From: CAYLPT01 sp964385645
GTDB taxonomy: Bacteria; Armatimonadota; Hebobacteria; Hebobacterales; Hebobacteraceae
Direction: 5' to 3'
Length of the DNA stretch: 50,146 nucleotides
NCBI GenBank assembly: GCA_964385645.1
Contig: CAYLPT010000214.1
Span: 1-50,146 of the forward strand
Under the pieces are notes generated by a model, which was not told where the DNA came from, ran no database searches, and was given only the letters and a program-made list of their open reading frames with translations. Shown piece after piece: positions 42,864 through 50,007 of this stretch. The position numbers were made by a program, and so were the translations under genes. The number at the start of each line of letters is the position of its first letter. Position 1 is the stretch's first letter.

Positions 42864-43409
42864 TTGCGTGCCCGCAAGGCGGGCTCGCCCAAGGCGAGCT
42901 CGCGAGGGCGGCCGAAGGCTGCCAAGCAGGCCAGGAAGAAGGGCGCGCGCCTCCGGGCGAAGGCGCGCCCGCAGCGCCCCGCCATTGCCGTGGGCGACGC
43001 GGTGCGGGTGCCGGCGGAGGCGGCGGAGCGCATCGCGCGGACCGCGCCGGCGGGCCGCAGCCCAGAGCCCATCGAGGGGCTCGTGTGCGCCATCCGGGCG
43101 ATCGCCACCGGCAAGCTCGTGTCTCGGACGCGGGGATCGCTGCAGGAGTATGTGCTCGAGATCCTTCACGAGCGCACCTTCAACAGACGCTTCTCCTCTC
43201 CCTCGAACACGGGAGGGCCGGCCGGGGCCGCGACGGGCGCGCAGAGCCCCTCCTGGCGACGCGCGCAGGCTTTGCTGCGCCACATGGCGGAGCGGAAGGA
43301 GCTGCTGAGCGAGGCCTCCGGAGGGCTAAGCGAGGGGCCCTTCGCCGGGGTGCTGGACGGTTGGCGAGTGGTCAAGGTGCGGGCCGAGGAAGCGGAACTT
43401 GTGGAATAG
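42864..43409 (+). CDS. Hypothetical protein with strongly basic N-terminus
   Basis: 181 residues from a TTG at 42864 with GGGGGG upstream; the start is uncertain. Residues 1-40 are rich in Lys/Arg/Ala (RGRPKAAKQARKKGARLRAK), like a histone-H1-type nucleic-acid-binding tail. The rest includes AIAVGDAVRVPAEAAERIAR and SLQEYVLEILHERTFNRRF, not recognised. It follows the ANTAR regulator by 32 nt. Continuous frame and position support a real gene. Confidence 0.5.
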   Translation: MRARKAGSPKASSRGRPKAAKQARKKGARLRAKARPQRPAIAVGDAVRVPAEAAERIARTAPAGRSPEPIEGLVCAIRAIATGKLVSRTRGSLQEYVLEILHERTFNRRFSSPSNTGGPAGAATGAQSPSWRRAQALLRHMAERKELLSEASGGLSEGPFAGVLDGWRVVKVRAEEAELVE

Positions 43410-43460
43410 GGGGGGCGGGGCGATCCCCTGGGCGGGCCGCGTGCTGGAGCGAGCGCCGCG

Positions 43461-43490
43461 TTGACGCTCCCTCCCCTGGCGTGCTAGAAT
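43461..43490 (+). promoter_or_regulatory. Promoter of tRNA-Gln and probably the glmU-like/prs genes
   Basis: TTGACG (43461-43466), 18-bp spacer, TAGAAT (43485-43490), 9 nt upstream of the tRNA. Confidence 0.8.
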
Positions 43491-43499
43491 CGGCTGCGG

Positions 43500-43574
43500 T
43501 GCCGGGTGGTGTAATTGGCAACACAGCGGCCTTTGGAGCCGCCTTTCCAGGTTCGAGTCCTGGCCCGGCAGCCA
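43500..43574 (+). tRNA. tRNA-Gln (anticodon TTG)
   Basis: 75 nt with encoded CCA. Acceptor TGCCGGG pairs with CCCGGCA, discriminator G. Anticodon stem GCGGC/GCCGC encloses loop CTTTGGA, giving TTG. TpsiC loop GTTCGAGTC is present. It lies directly upstream of the GlmU-like gene. Confidence 0.97.
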
Positions 43575-43643
43575 GGGGAGGGAGAGGCGCGCGAGGGCGC
43601 GGCGCATCACCGCGGTGAGATCGCAAGCAAGCGAGGTTGTGTT

Positions 43644-44417
43644 GTGAAGGGCAAATCAGTTGCGCCGCAGGTTCTCCCCGAGATCCCCGCCATCGTGCTC
43701 GCCGCCGGCAAGGGCACCCGCATGGCGGCGCCCGAGCCCAAGGCCGCCGTCCAGGTGGGCGGTAGGCCTATGGTCGTGCGAGTGGTCAGTGCCATGCGGG
43801 AGGGCGGGGCGAGCCGCGTCATCGTCGTCGTGGGCCACCGGGCCGACGACGTGCGGGCCGCGCTGGGCCAGCACGTTGACTACGTTGTCCAGGAGGAGCA
43901 ACTGGGCACGGGGCACGCGGTCCGCTGCGCCGAGCCGCTGCTGGCCGGCTTCTCGGGCACCGTCCTGGTGGGGTATGCCGATATCCCGCTGCTGCGCAGG
44001 CACGATATCGCGCGCCTCATCGCCGACCACCTCGCCTCCGGCGCCTCCGCTACCATGCTGACCGCCATGTTCGACCACCCGGGCTCGCTCGGGCGCATCG
44101 TGCGCGCCCCCGACCGGCGGGTCCTGGCCATCGTCGAGGCCCGCGACGCCACCCCCGAGCAGCTCGCCATCAGGGAGATCAACGTGGGGGTCTACGCCTT
44201 CCAGAGCCCGCTGCTGTTTGAGCTCCTCGCGCAGATAAAGAACGACAACATGCAGCGCCAGTACTACCTGACCGACACCATAGGCCTGCTGGTGTCCCGG
44301 GGCGAGCGCGTGGGAGCGGTCGCCATCGAGGTGGCCCACGCCGGCATGGGCGTGGACACCGCCGAGGACCTCGCCCGAGCGCAGCAGCTCTGGGCGCTCG
44401 AGAGGGGCCTCAGCTAG
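43644..44417 (+). CDS. GlmU-like nucleotidyltransferase (uridyltransferase domain only)
   Basis: 257 residues from the GTG at 43644 (GCGAGG 7 nt upstream). The longer frame through the tRNA is not used. It carries the GlmU N-terminal fold: IVLAAGKGTRMAAPEPKAAV, VVVGHRADDVRAAL, QEEQLGTGHAVRCAEPLL, VGYADIPLLRRHDI (metal-binding aspartate), INVGVYAFQSP and YYLTDTIGLLVSRG. It stops where the left-handed beta-helix acetyltransferase domain would begin, so it is not bifunctional GlmU. The order glmU-prs-ctc/rplY is conserved in Firmicutes and others, supporting a sugar-1-phosphate UTP transferase. The GlcN-1-P acetylation step must come from elsewhere. Confidence 0.82.
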   Translation: MKGKSVAPQVLPEIPAIVLAAGKGTRMAAPEPKAAVQVGGRPMVVRVVSAMREGGASRVIVVVGHRADDVRAALGQHVDYVVQEEQLGTGHAVRCAEPLLAGFSGTVLVGYADIPLLRRHDIARLIADHLASGASATMLTAMFDHPGSLGRIVRAPDRRVLAIVEARDATPEQLAIREINVGVYAFQSPLLFELLAQIKNDNMQRQYYLTDTIGLLVSRGERVGAVAIEVAHAGMGVDTAEDLARAQQLWALERGLS

Positions 44418-44440
44418 CGCTGCGCCAACGAGGCGACCCG

Positions 44441-45421
44441 GTGGCGAACGACGAACTCGACGACCTTCGCATCCTGACCGGCAACGCGAACCCCGAGCTG
44501 GGCCGCGCCATCGCCGCCCACCTCGGCATCCCGCTCTCCCGGATGGAGGTGGGCCGCTTCGCAGATGGGGAGATCTGGGTCCGCATCGAGGAGAGCGTGC
44601 GCGGCGACGACGTCTTCGTCATCCAGCCCACCTGCCCCCCCAGCTCCGAGAACATCATGGAACTGCTCATCATCCTGGACGCGCTCAAGCGCGCCTCCGC
44701 CCGCCGCACCACCGCCGTCATCCCCTACTACGGATACGCCCGCCAGGAGAAGAAGATCAAGCCGCGCGAGCCCATCTCCGCCAAGCTCGTCGCCGACCTG
44801 ATCTCCGTCGCGGGTGCCGACCGCGTCCTCACGGCGGACCTTCACGTCCAGTCCATCCAGGGCTTCTTCGACCTGCCCGTGGACCACCTACCCGCCGGCC
44901 CCATCCTCGCCGACGACCTCGCTCGCCGGGGCTTCGCCGGACGCGACACCGTCGTCGTCTCCCCGGATGTCGGCGGCGTCGGTGGCGCCAAGGCCCTCGC
45001 CGACCGCCTCAGCGCCTCCCTCGCCATCATCGCGAAGCGCCGCCCCGCCGCCAACGTCGTGGAGATCCTCGAGGTAATCGGCGAGCTCGAGGGCCGCCGC
45101 GCGGTGCTCGTTGACGACATCGTTGACACCGGCGGCTCCGTGGTCTCCGCCGCGGAGGCGGTGGCCGAGCGCGGCGCCTCCGAGATCTACGCCTACGCCA
45201 CCCACGCCGTCTTCTCAGGCGACTGCGTCGCCCGCCTGGAGGGCTCCCCCATCACCGAGATCGTCGTCACCGACACCATCCCTCTACCCGAGGCCAAGCG
45301 CTCCCCGAGGATCCGGGTCCTCTCCGTCGCCCCCATCTTCGCCGAGGCCATCCGTCGGGTGCACAAGAACCGATCGGTCTCCACCCTCTTCGATGAGTAC
45401 TGGCGCGATGACCGCAAATAG
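44441..45421 (+). CDS. prs: Ribose-phosphate pyrophosphokinase
   Basis: Makes PRPP from ribose 5-phosphate and ATP for nucleotide, NAD (see nadC), His and Trp synthesis. 326 residues. Visible: ILTGNANPELGRAIAAHLG, VGRFADGEIWVRIEES, VFVIQPTCPPSSENIMELL, IPYYGYARQEKKIKPREPIS, VLTADLHVQSIQGFF (metal-binding) and the PRPP loop AVLVDDIVDTGGSV. The usual ARQDRK reads ARQEKK here, a conservative change. It starts 24 nt after the GlmU-like gene. Confidence 0.97.
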   Translation: MANDELDDLRILTGNANPELGRAIAAHLGIPLSRMEVGRFADGEIWVRIEESVRGDDVFVIQPTCPPSSENIMELLIILDALKRASARRTTAVIPYYGYARQEKKIKPREPISAKLVADLISVAGADRVLTADLHVQSIQGFFDLPVDHLPAGPILADDLARRGFAGRDTVVVSPDVGGVGGAKALADRLSASLAIIAKRRPAANVVEILEVIGELEGRRAVLVDDIVDTGGSVVSAAEAVAERGASEIYAYATHAVFSGDCVARLEGSPITEIVVTDTIPLPEAKRSPRIRVLSVAPIFAEAIRRVHKNRSVSTLFDEYWRDDRK

Positions 45422-45453
45422 CACAGTCGCCCTTCACTCGGAGGTGATGAGCA

Positions 45454-45579
45454 GTGTCGGCGTTTCGCGGTGACAAGCGGCACACCAAGCGAGAGAAGCG
45501 ACAGCCCAAGAAGAGCATCAAGGAGCGGCGCAAGCTCAAGCGGGAGAAGAAGCGACAGGATCAGATCCGCCCGGCCTGA
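45454..45579 (+). CDS. 41-residue Lys/Arg-rich small protein
   Basis: GTG at 45454 preceded at 6 nt by GGAGGTGA, an exact anti-SD match and the best ribosome site in this part of the window. The peptide begins MSAFRGDKRHTKREKRQPKK and continues SIKERRKLKREKKRQDQIRP, ending in Ala; about half the residues are Lys or Arg. It lies 32 nt after prs on the same strand. Composition resembles small ribosomal or RNA-binding proteins, but I do not recognise a family. Too short for usual gene-calling limits. Confidence 0.7.
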   Translation: MSAFRGDKRHTKREKRQPKKSIKERRKLKREKKRQDQIRPA

Positions 45580-45599
45580 GGCCGGCCCGTCGGGCGGCC

Positions 45600-46277
45600 C
45601 TAGCTCTCCTCCTCCCGGGCGCGCTCGGTGATCACCTCTGGCTCCTGCACCTCCTCCACCACCGCGCCCGGCGCCGCCTGCACCGGCGCCACCTCCTCCA
45701 GGCGGACCGGAGGCGCGATGACGATCAGCACCTCCTCGGGGTCGGTGACGATCTTCACCCCCGGCGGCGCCGCCAGGTCCCTCACCCGCAGGCTGTCGCC
45801 GATCTCCATCCCGGTGATGTCCGCCTCCAGGTGCTCCGGAAGCTGAGTGGGCAGGCACTCGACGGCCACCTCGTGGATCAGGTGCTCCAGCACCCCGCCC
45901 TGCCGCACCCCGCGGCTCTCGCCCACGTGCACCACCGGCACCGTGGTGTGCACCGTCTCCCGCAGGGAGACCCGCTGGAAGTCCACGCTCAGCACCCGCC
46001 GACGCACGATGTCGCACTGCACCTCCTTGATCATCGCGTTCGGCGAGGCCCCTGTCCCCTTCGCCCCCTCGATCCGCAGCTTCACCAGCGTCGAGTACCA
46101 CGCCCCCTCGGGGATGGCCGCCTTGAAGGCGGCGGCCTGCAGCGCGATCGGCTGCGCGTCCTGCCCTCGGCCGTAGATCACCGCGGGGATCTCCCCCCCG
46201 GCCCGCAGCCGCTTCGCCGCCTGCTTGCCCACCTCCGAGCGGACCCGCGCCGCCAGCTCGACTTGCTCAGCCCTCAT
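45600..46277 (-). CDS. rplY: Ribosomal protein bL25, long CTC/TL5 form
   Basis: Binds 5S rRNA in the large subunit. 225 residues from the ATG at 46277, chosen for the AGGAG site 9 nt upstream. N-terminal L25 domain (about 5-90: RSEVGKQAAKRLRAGGEIPA then VIYGRGQ), then the TL5/CTC beta domain (DFQRVSLRETVHTTVPVVHV, HEVAVECLPTQLPEHLEADI, VKIVTDPEEVLIVIAPPV) and an acidic tail. In Firmicutes it follows glmU-prs in the same direction; here it is convergent with prs and has its own promoter. Only 20 nt separate it from the small basic gene; a GGCC...GGCC stem there may end both transcripts. Confidence 0.95.
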   Translation of the reverse strand: MRAEQVELAARVRSEVGKQAAKRLRAGGEIPAVIYGRGQDAQPIALQAAAFKAAIPEGAWYSTLVKLRIEGAKGTGASPNAMIKEVQCDIVRRRVLSVDFQRVSLRETVHTTVPVVHVGESRGVRQGGVLEHLIHEVAVECLPTQLPEHLEADITGMEIGDSLRVRDLAAPPGVKIVTDPEEVLIVIAPPVRLEEVAPVQAAPGAVVEEVQEPEVITERAREEES

Positions 46278-46309
46278 GCCCACAAGCTCCTTTCCATCGG
46301 ACAACCCGC

Positions 46310-46339
46310 AGTATAGCACAAGAGGGGCGCTTGGCCCAA
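46310..46339 (-). promoter_or_regulatory. Promoter of rplY
   Basis: Minus strand: extended TGC plus TATACT (46310-46315), with TTGGGC (46334-46339) 18 bp upstream. Leader about 25 nt. Confidence 0.7.
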
Positions 46340-46704
46340 GCGGCGCGCGGCCGCCTGAGGGCCGCAGCGACAAGGTGATCCCGACGGCGGGCGGCCCCGG
46401 GCCGCGCGCTCGGGCAGATGAGTCTCTGATGGCAAGGGGGAGGATGACTGCGGTGAGCAGGCCCTATCTCCGCGCGAAGAGTGGTTGCCTGGCGCGGTCT
46501 TGGCGTCATCCTCCTCCCAGACGACGAACGCCCCGGCCGCGGGCCTTTCGCGACCCGCCCCGGGGCCTGGTGCTCCATTGGAGCATTCCATGCTCCACCG
46601 CCGGGCACAGGCACCGTGGTCGCTGGCGCTGTCGCGGCAGCGCAACACGCCGCGGTCCTGTGGAATAAGGTCGCCAGGGGGGTGGGGCGGAAGGCACCCG
46701 ACGC
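46340..46704 (+). other. Spacer between rplY and the GGDEF gene with inverted repeats
   Basis: About 365 nt without a supported gene. GGGGGAGGATGAC (46436-46448) is complementary to GTCATCCTCCTCCC (46504-46517), enclosing about 55 nt. TGCTCC (46571-46576), GGAGCA (46580-46585) and TGCTCC (46591-46596) can form either of two exclusive hairpins. CTGTGGAATAA (46658-46668) recurs as CTGTGGAACAA (47668-47678) upstream of the riboswitch and may be a shared promoter element. Confidence 0.5.
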
Positions 46705-47625
46705 ATGCCCGCCGAGTCCTTCGCCGTGCTGCTGGTACAGCCTGGGCAGGCGAGGCTGAGCCGCTTTCACGTGGAGCTCCGCGGCGAAACGCTGTGGACC
46801 ACGGGAGCGCCCCAGCTCGCCCAGCAACTCGCGCGCGCCCGGCCCGAGCTGGTCGCCGTGGCGGGCCGGCCCGAGGTCGCCGCGGCGCTCGCCGATGAGC
46901 TGCGCCGCCAGGGCCTGGCCGAATCGGTCTTCGTCATCACCCCGGCCGAGGAGGGAGAGGAGGCGCACGCGCCCGGCCGGGTCAGCCTCGTCCTCCCCGA
47001 GCGGGAGGAGGAACTCCAGCCCGAGGACCTGCTGCTGCGGCTCGTTCGCGCGGTCCTCGACGCCCAGGCCCGCACCCCCGTCAGCGCCCTCACCGGCCTG
47101 CCCGGAAGCCCCGTGCTCCGCAACGAGGTCGAGCGCCGCCTCGCCGCGGGCCAGCGATTCGTCTTCCTCTACCTCGACCTCGACAACTTCAAGGCCTACA
47201 ACGACGTCTACGGCTTCGGCCGCGGCGACATCGCCATCCGCGCCCTGAGCCGCGAGGTGGTCGCCGCCACCCGGGCCCACGGCGTCCCCGGCGACCTCTG
47301 CGTGCACATCGGCGGCGACGACTTCGCCATCGTCACCTCCTCCGATGCCTACGAGCGGATCGCCCAGGCCATCATCCAGGGCTTCGAGGCCGGCGTCCCC
47401 AGCCTCTACTCCGAGGAGGACAGAGAGCGCGGCTACATCGAGACCCTGAGCCGGCGGGGGGAACCGACCCGCTATCCCCTCATGACCGTCTCCATCGGCG
47501 GCGTGGACACCGGCCAGCGCACCATCACCAGCTACCTGCAGCTCACCGAGATCGCCGCCGAGGTCAAGGGCTACGCCAAGGCCATCGAGGGCAGCCAGTT
47601 CGTCATGGACCGCCGCCGCGACTAG
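46705..47625 (+). CDS. GGDEF-domain protein (putative diguanylate cyclase, GGDDF variant)
   Basis: 306 residues, soluble. Residues 1-125 form a receiver-like N-terminal domain without a clear phospho-acceptor set. The GGDEF domain (about 128-300) has TGLPGSPVLRNEVERRL, the metal-binding FLYLDLDNFKAYNDVYGFGR and, at 203-207, GGDDF in place of GGDEF/GGEEF. No RxxD inhibitory site precedes the motif. The Asp-for-Glu change at the fourth position may lower or alter activity. ATG preceded by GGAAGG. Located just before the riboswitch-controlled HD-GYP gene, so both act on cyclic di-GMP signalling. Confidence 0.85.
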   Translation: MPAESFAVLLVQPGQARLSRFHVELRGETLWTTGAPQLAQQLARARPELVAVAGRPEVAAALADELRRQGLAESVFVITPAEEGEEAHAPGRVSLVLPEREEELQPEDLLLRLVRAVLDAQARTPVSALTGLPGSPVLRNEVERRLAAGQRFVFLYLDLDNFKAYNDVYGFGRGDIAIRALSREVVAATRAHGVPGDLCVHIGGDDFAIVTSSDAYERIAQAIIQGFEAGVPSLYSEEDRERGYIETLSRRGEPTRYPLMTVSIGGVDTGQRTITSYLQLTEIAAEVKGYAKAIEGSQFVMDRRRD

Positions 47626-47722
47626 CGCGACAGCGGCCGCACAGGCCCCCCTCAGGGACCGCGCCCACTGTGGAACAATACTCGTGGAAAGGTCGTTCGT
47701 CTCAACCGAGGCCGAGAGGTTG

Positions 47723-47821
47723 ACGCTTCCCGAAAGGGCAAACGCGCCGAGAGGCGCGGGCGCAAAGCCATGGGTCTACGGCCCTCCAGGGCCCTGGCTG
47801 CCAGGCTGCCGAAGGAAGCGT
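47723..47821 (+). promoter_or_regulatory. Cyclic di-GMP-I (GEMM-I) riboswitch
   Basis: P1 is ACGCTTCC (47723-47730) with GGAAGCGT (47814-47821), 8 bp. Inside are the class-defining blocks: AAGGGCAAAC, a CGCGCC-GAGA-GGCGCG hairpin with GNRA loop, GGCGCAAAGCC, ATGGGTCTA, a GGCCCtccaGGGCC hairpin, and GGCTGCC then GGCTGCCG. The G at the start of GGGCAAAC corresponds to the position that favours c-di-GMP over cGAMP. It lies entirely upstream of the ATG at 47875 and overlaps a false start at 47770. Confidence 0.93.
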
Positions 47822-47836
47822 ATGTCTCCTGTCCCC

Positions 47837-47858
47837 GCCCGCGCCTCAGAGCGCGGGC
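47837..47858 (+). promoter_or_regulatory. Hairpin between riboswitch and ribosome site
   Basis: GCCCGCGC (47837-47844), loop CTCAGA, GCGCGGGC (47851-47858). Followed by GACTGGAGTC with the GGAG ribosome site (47864-47867). No U-tract; probable part of the expression platform acting on translation. Confidence 0.55.
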
Positions 47859-47874
47859 CGACTGGAGTCACCGG

Positions 47875-49965
47875 ATGACTGAGCATGTGAGGCAGCCTGG
47901 CCCGCGCTCGGACAGCGCCACGCGCGACACGCCTGCGCCGGAGGCGCAGGGGCGGCGCGCGTGCCGCCGCCCGCGCCGCTCGCGCGGCGGGGGCGGCGCC
48001 GCCGCCCTCCTGAACCCGCGCTGGGGCTACCTCTGCGGGCCCATCGGCTGGTCGCTGGCCGGACTGGGCGTGCTGACCTCAGCAGCGCTGTGGCGGCTGT
48101 GGCCGGCCGGCCTTCCCATTGCCTCCGCGAGGGCGCTCGCCGCCCTCTGCGGGCTCTCGGTCCTGCTGCTAGGCATTCTCCACGAGTACGGCCGCCGCCG
48201 CATCTCCGCCCTCGCCACCGCCCACGCCAAGGCCCAGCAGCTCGCCGACCTCAACTCCTCCGTCATCGCCTCCTTCGCGATGGCCATTGACGCCAAGGAC
48301 CAGCACACCCACGGCCACACCGAGCGCGTCCGGGACGTCGCGCTCACGATCGGGGACGAGCTGGGCCTTGGGGAAGATGACCTGGAGGCCCTCAAGACCG
48401 CCGCCATGCTGCACGACATCGGCAAGCTCGCGGTCCCCGACTACATCCTGTCCAAGCCCGAGCGCCTCACCGAGGAGGAGATGAAGAAGGTCGAGACCCA
48501 CACCCTCGTCGGCGCCGCGATCCTGGAGTCCGTTCGCTTCCCGTGGCCGGTGGTCCCCATCATACGCGGCCACCACGAGTGGTACGATGGCACCGGCTAC
48601 CCCGACCGCCTGGCCGGGGACGACATCCCCCTCGGCGCCCGCATCCTCGCGGTGGCCGACGTCTATGATTCCCTCCTCTCCCATCGCCCCTACCGCGCGG
48701 CGATGACCGTCGAGGAGGCCCTCAGCGTCATGCGCGAGCGCGCCGGCACTCAGTTCGATCCCCAGGTCCTCGAGGCGTGCCTGCGCCGCGTCGTCCTCGA
48801 GGAGTCACACCGGCGTCGCGGCTTCATCTTCGACAGCAGCCACCCCGGCGCCGCCGAGAGCGTCGGCCGCCAGGCCGTCTTCCGGGACATCAAGCAGGCC
48901 CACCAGGAGCTCCTCGGCCTCTACGAGATCGTCCAGACCATGGGCCGCAGCCTCAACGTCCAGGAGACCCTTGACCTCATCATCTCCAAGACCAGGCGCA
49001 TCATCGAGTTCTCGACCTGCGCCCTCTTCCTCCATCAGCCCGAGCACGGCCACCTCGTCGTCGCCGCCGCCGCCGGACCCCACGCCGAGACCATCCAGGG
49101 CCAGCGCCTCCCCCTCGGCAAGGGCCTCAGCGGCCGCGTCGCCCTCTCCGGGCCCGCCTCCGAGCCCGACCAGCCCGCCAGCGAGGACCTCGCCATCCTG
49201 ATGGGCCCCAGCGCCGCCGAATGCAAGCTCGTCCACGCCCTCTGCATCCCCCTCGCCGCGGAGACCGAGACCATCGGCGTCATCACCCTCTACCGCAGCG
49301 AGGGCCGCCCCTTCACCAGGGACGACGCCCGCCTCGCCTTCGCCCTCGGGCGGCAGGCCGCCATCGCCATCAGCAACGCCCGCCAGTACGAGGAGACCCG
49401 CCAGTATGCCATGACCGATGAGCTCACCGGCCTCGCCAACGCCCGCTCCTTCTTCCTCCGCCTGGAGGAGGAGCTCTCCCGCGCCCGCCGCGAGCGCACC
49501 CGCGTCTCCCTCATCGCCGTGGACCTCGACAACCTCAAGGGCATCAACGACAACTTCGGACACCAGCAGGGAGACCGCGTCCTCCGCATCCTCGCCGAGA
49601 TCTTCAGGCGCCACGTCCGCGACTACGACACCGTCGTTCGCTACGCCGGCGACGAGTTCTTCATCATCCTGCCCAACACCCCAAACCAGCAGGCCCTGGA
49701 GACCGCCAACCGCATCAAGCGCGCCGTCCGCGAGACCTCAGTCGAGATGCTCCCCGGCCGCTTCGTTGGCCTCGGCGCCAGCTTCGGCGTCGCCACCTTC
49801 CCCGGCGATGCGCAGGACGCCGACGCCCTCATCGCCGCCGCCGATCACGCCATGTATGCCGACAAGCGCCTCACCAGACAGCTGGAGTTGCTCCGAGGCG
49901 GCGCCCGCCAGGGCCAGAGCGAAGCCGCTCCCACCCGGAGCAGCGGCGGAGCCGCCCGCCCCTGA
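47875..49965 (+). CDS. Membrane HD-GYP / GAF / GGDEF cyclic-di-GMP protein
   Basis: 696 residues from the ATG at 47875 (GGAG 7 nt upstream), chosen because the ATG at 47770 is inside the riboswitch. Basic N-terminus, two transmembrane segments (about 53-72 and 82-102), then an HD-GYP phosphodiesterase domain (about 130-310) with GHTERVRDVA, AAMLHDIGKLAVPDYIL, and RGHHEWYDGTGYPDRLAGDD. A GAF domain follows (about 350-510: LNVQETLDLIISKTRRIIEF, LPLGKGLSGRVA), then a GGDEF domain (about 520-680) with TDELTGLANARSFF, LIAVDLDNLKGINDNFGHQQ and VRYAGDEFFIIL. It may both break and make the second messenger. Confidence 0.92.
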   Translation: MTEHVRQPGPRSDSATRDTPAPEAQGRRACRRPRRSRGGGGAAALLNPRWGYLCGPIGWSLAGLGVLTSAALWRLWPAGLPIASARALAALCGLSVLLLGILHEYGRRRISALATAHAKAQQLADLNSSVIASFAMAIDAKDQHTHGHTERVRDVALTIGDELGLGEDDLEALKTAAMLHDIGKLAVPDYILSKPERLTEEEMKKVETHTLVGAAILESVRFPWPVVPIIRGHHEWYDGTGYPDRLAGDDIPLGARILAVADVYDSLLSHRPYRAAMTVEEALSVMRERAGTQFDPQVLEACLRRVVLEESHRRRGFIFDSSHPGAAESVGRQAVFRDIKQAHQELLGLYEIVQTMGRSLNVQETLDLIISKTRRIIEFSTCALFLHQPEHGHLVVAAAAGPHAETIQGQRLPLGKGLSGRVALSGPASEPDQPASEDLAILMGPSAAECKLVHALCIPLAAETETIGVITLYRSEGRPFTRDDARLAFALGRQAAIAISNARQYEETRQYAMTDELTGLANARSFFLRLEEELSRARRERTRVSLIAVDLDNLKGINDNFGHQQGDRVLRILAEIFRRHVRDYDTVVRYAGDEFFIILPNTPNQQALETANRIKRAVRETSVEMLPGRFVGLGASFGVATFPGDAQDADALIAAADHAMYADKRLTRQLELLRGGARQGQSEAAPTRSSGGAARP

Positions 49966-50007
49966 CCGCCCTGTCAGTCGCCTGAGCGCGCACCCCGAGG
50001 GCCGACG

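Noticed and set aside
43515..43643. Longer frame of the GlmU-like protein beginning inside tRNA-Gln
   Set aside because: It would translate the tRNA gene; the GTG at 43644 has a ribosome site and begins just before the nucleotidyltransferase fold.
46225..46668. Plus-strand frame across the rplY promoter region
   Set aside because: Runs antisense to the rplY start and promoter, has low-complexity Pro/Arg composition and no ribosome site.
47770..47874. N-terminal extension of the HD-GYP protein from the ATG at 47770
   Set aside because: The ATG lies within the conserved GCAAAGCCATGGGTCTA segment of the c-di-GMP riboswitch; the ATG at 47875 has a proper ribosome site.
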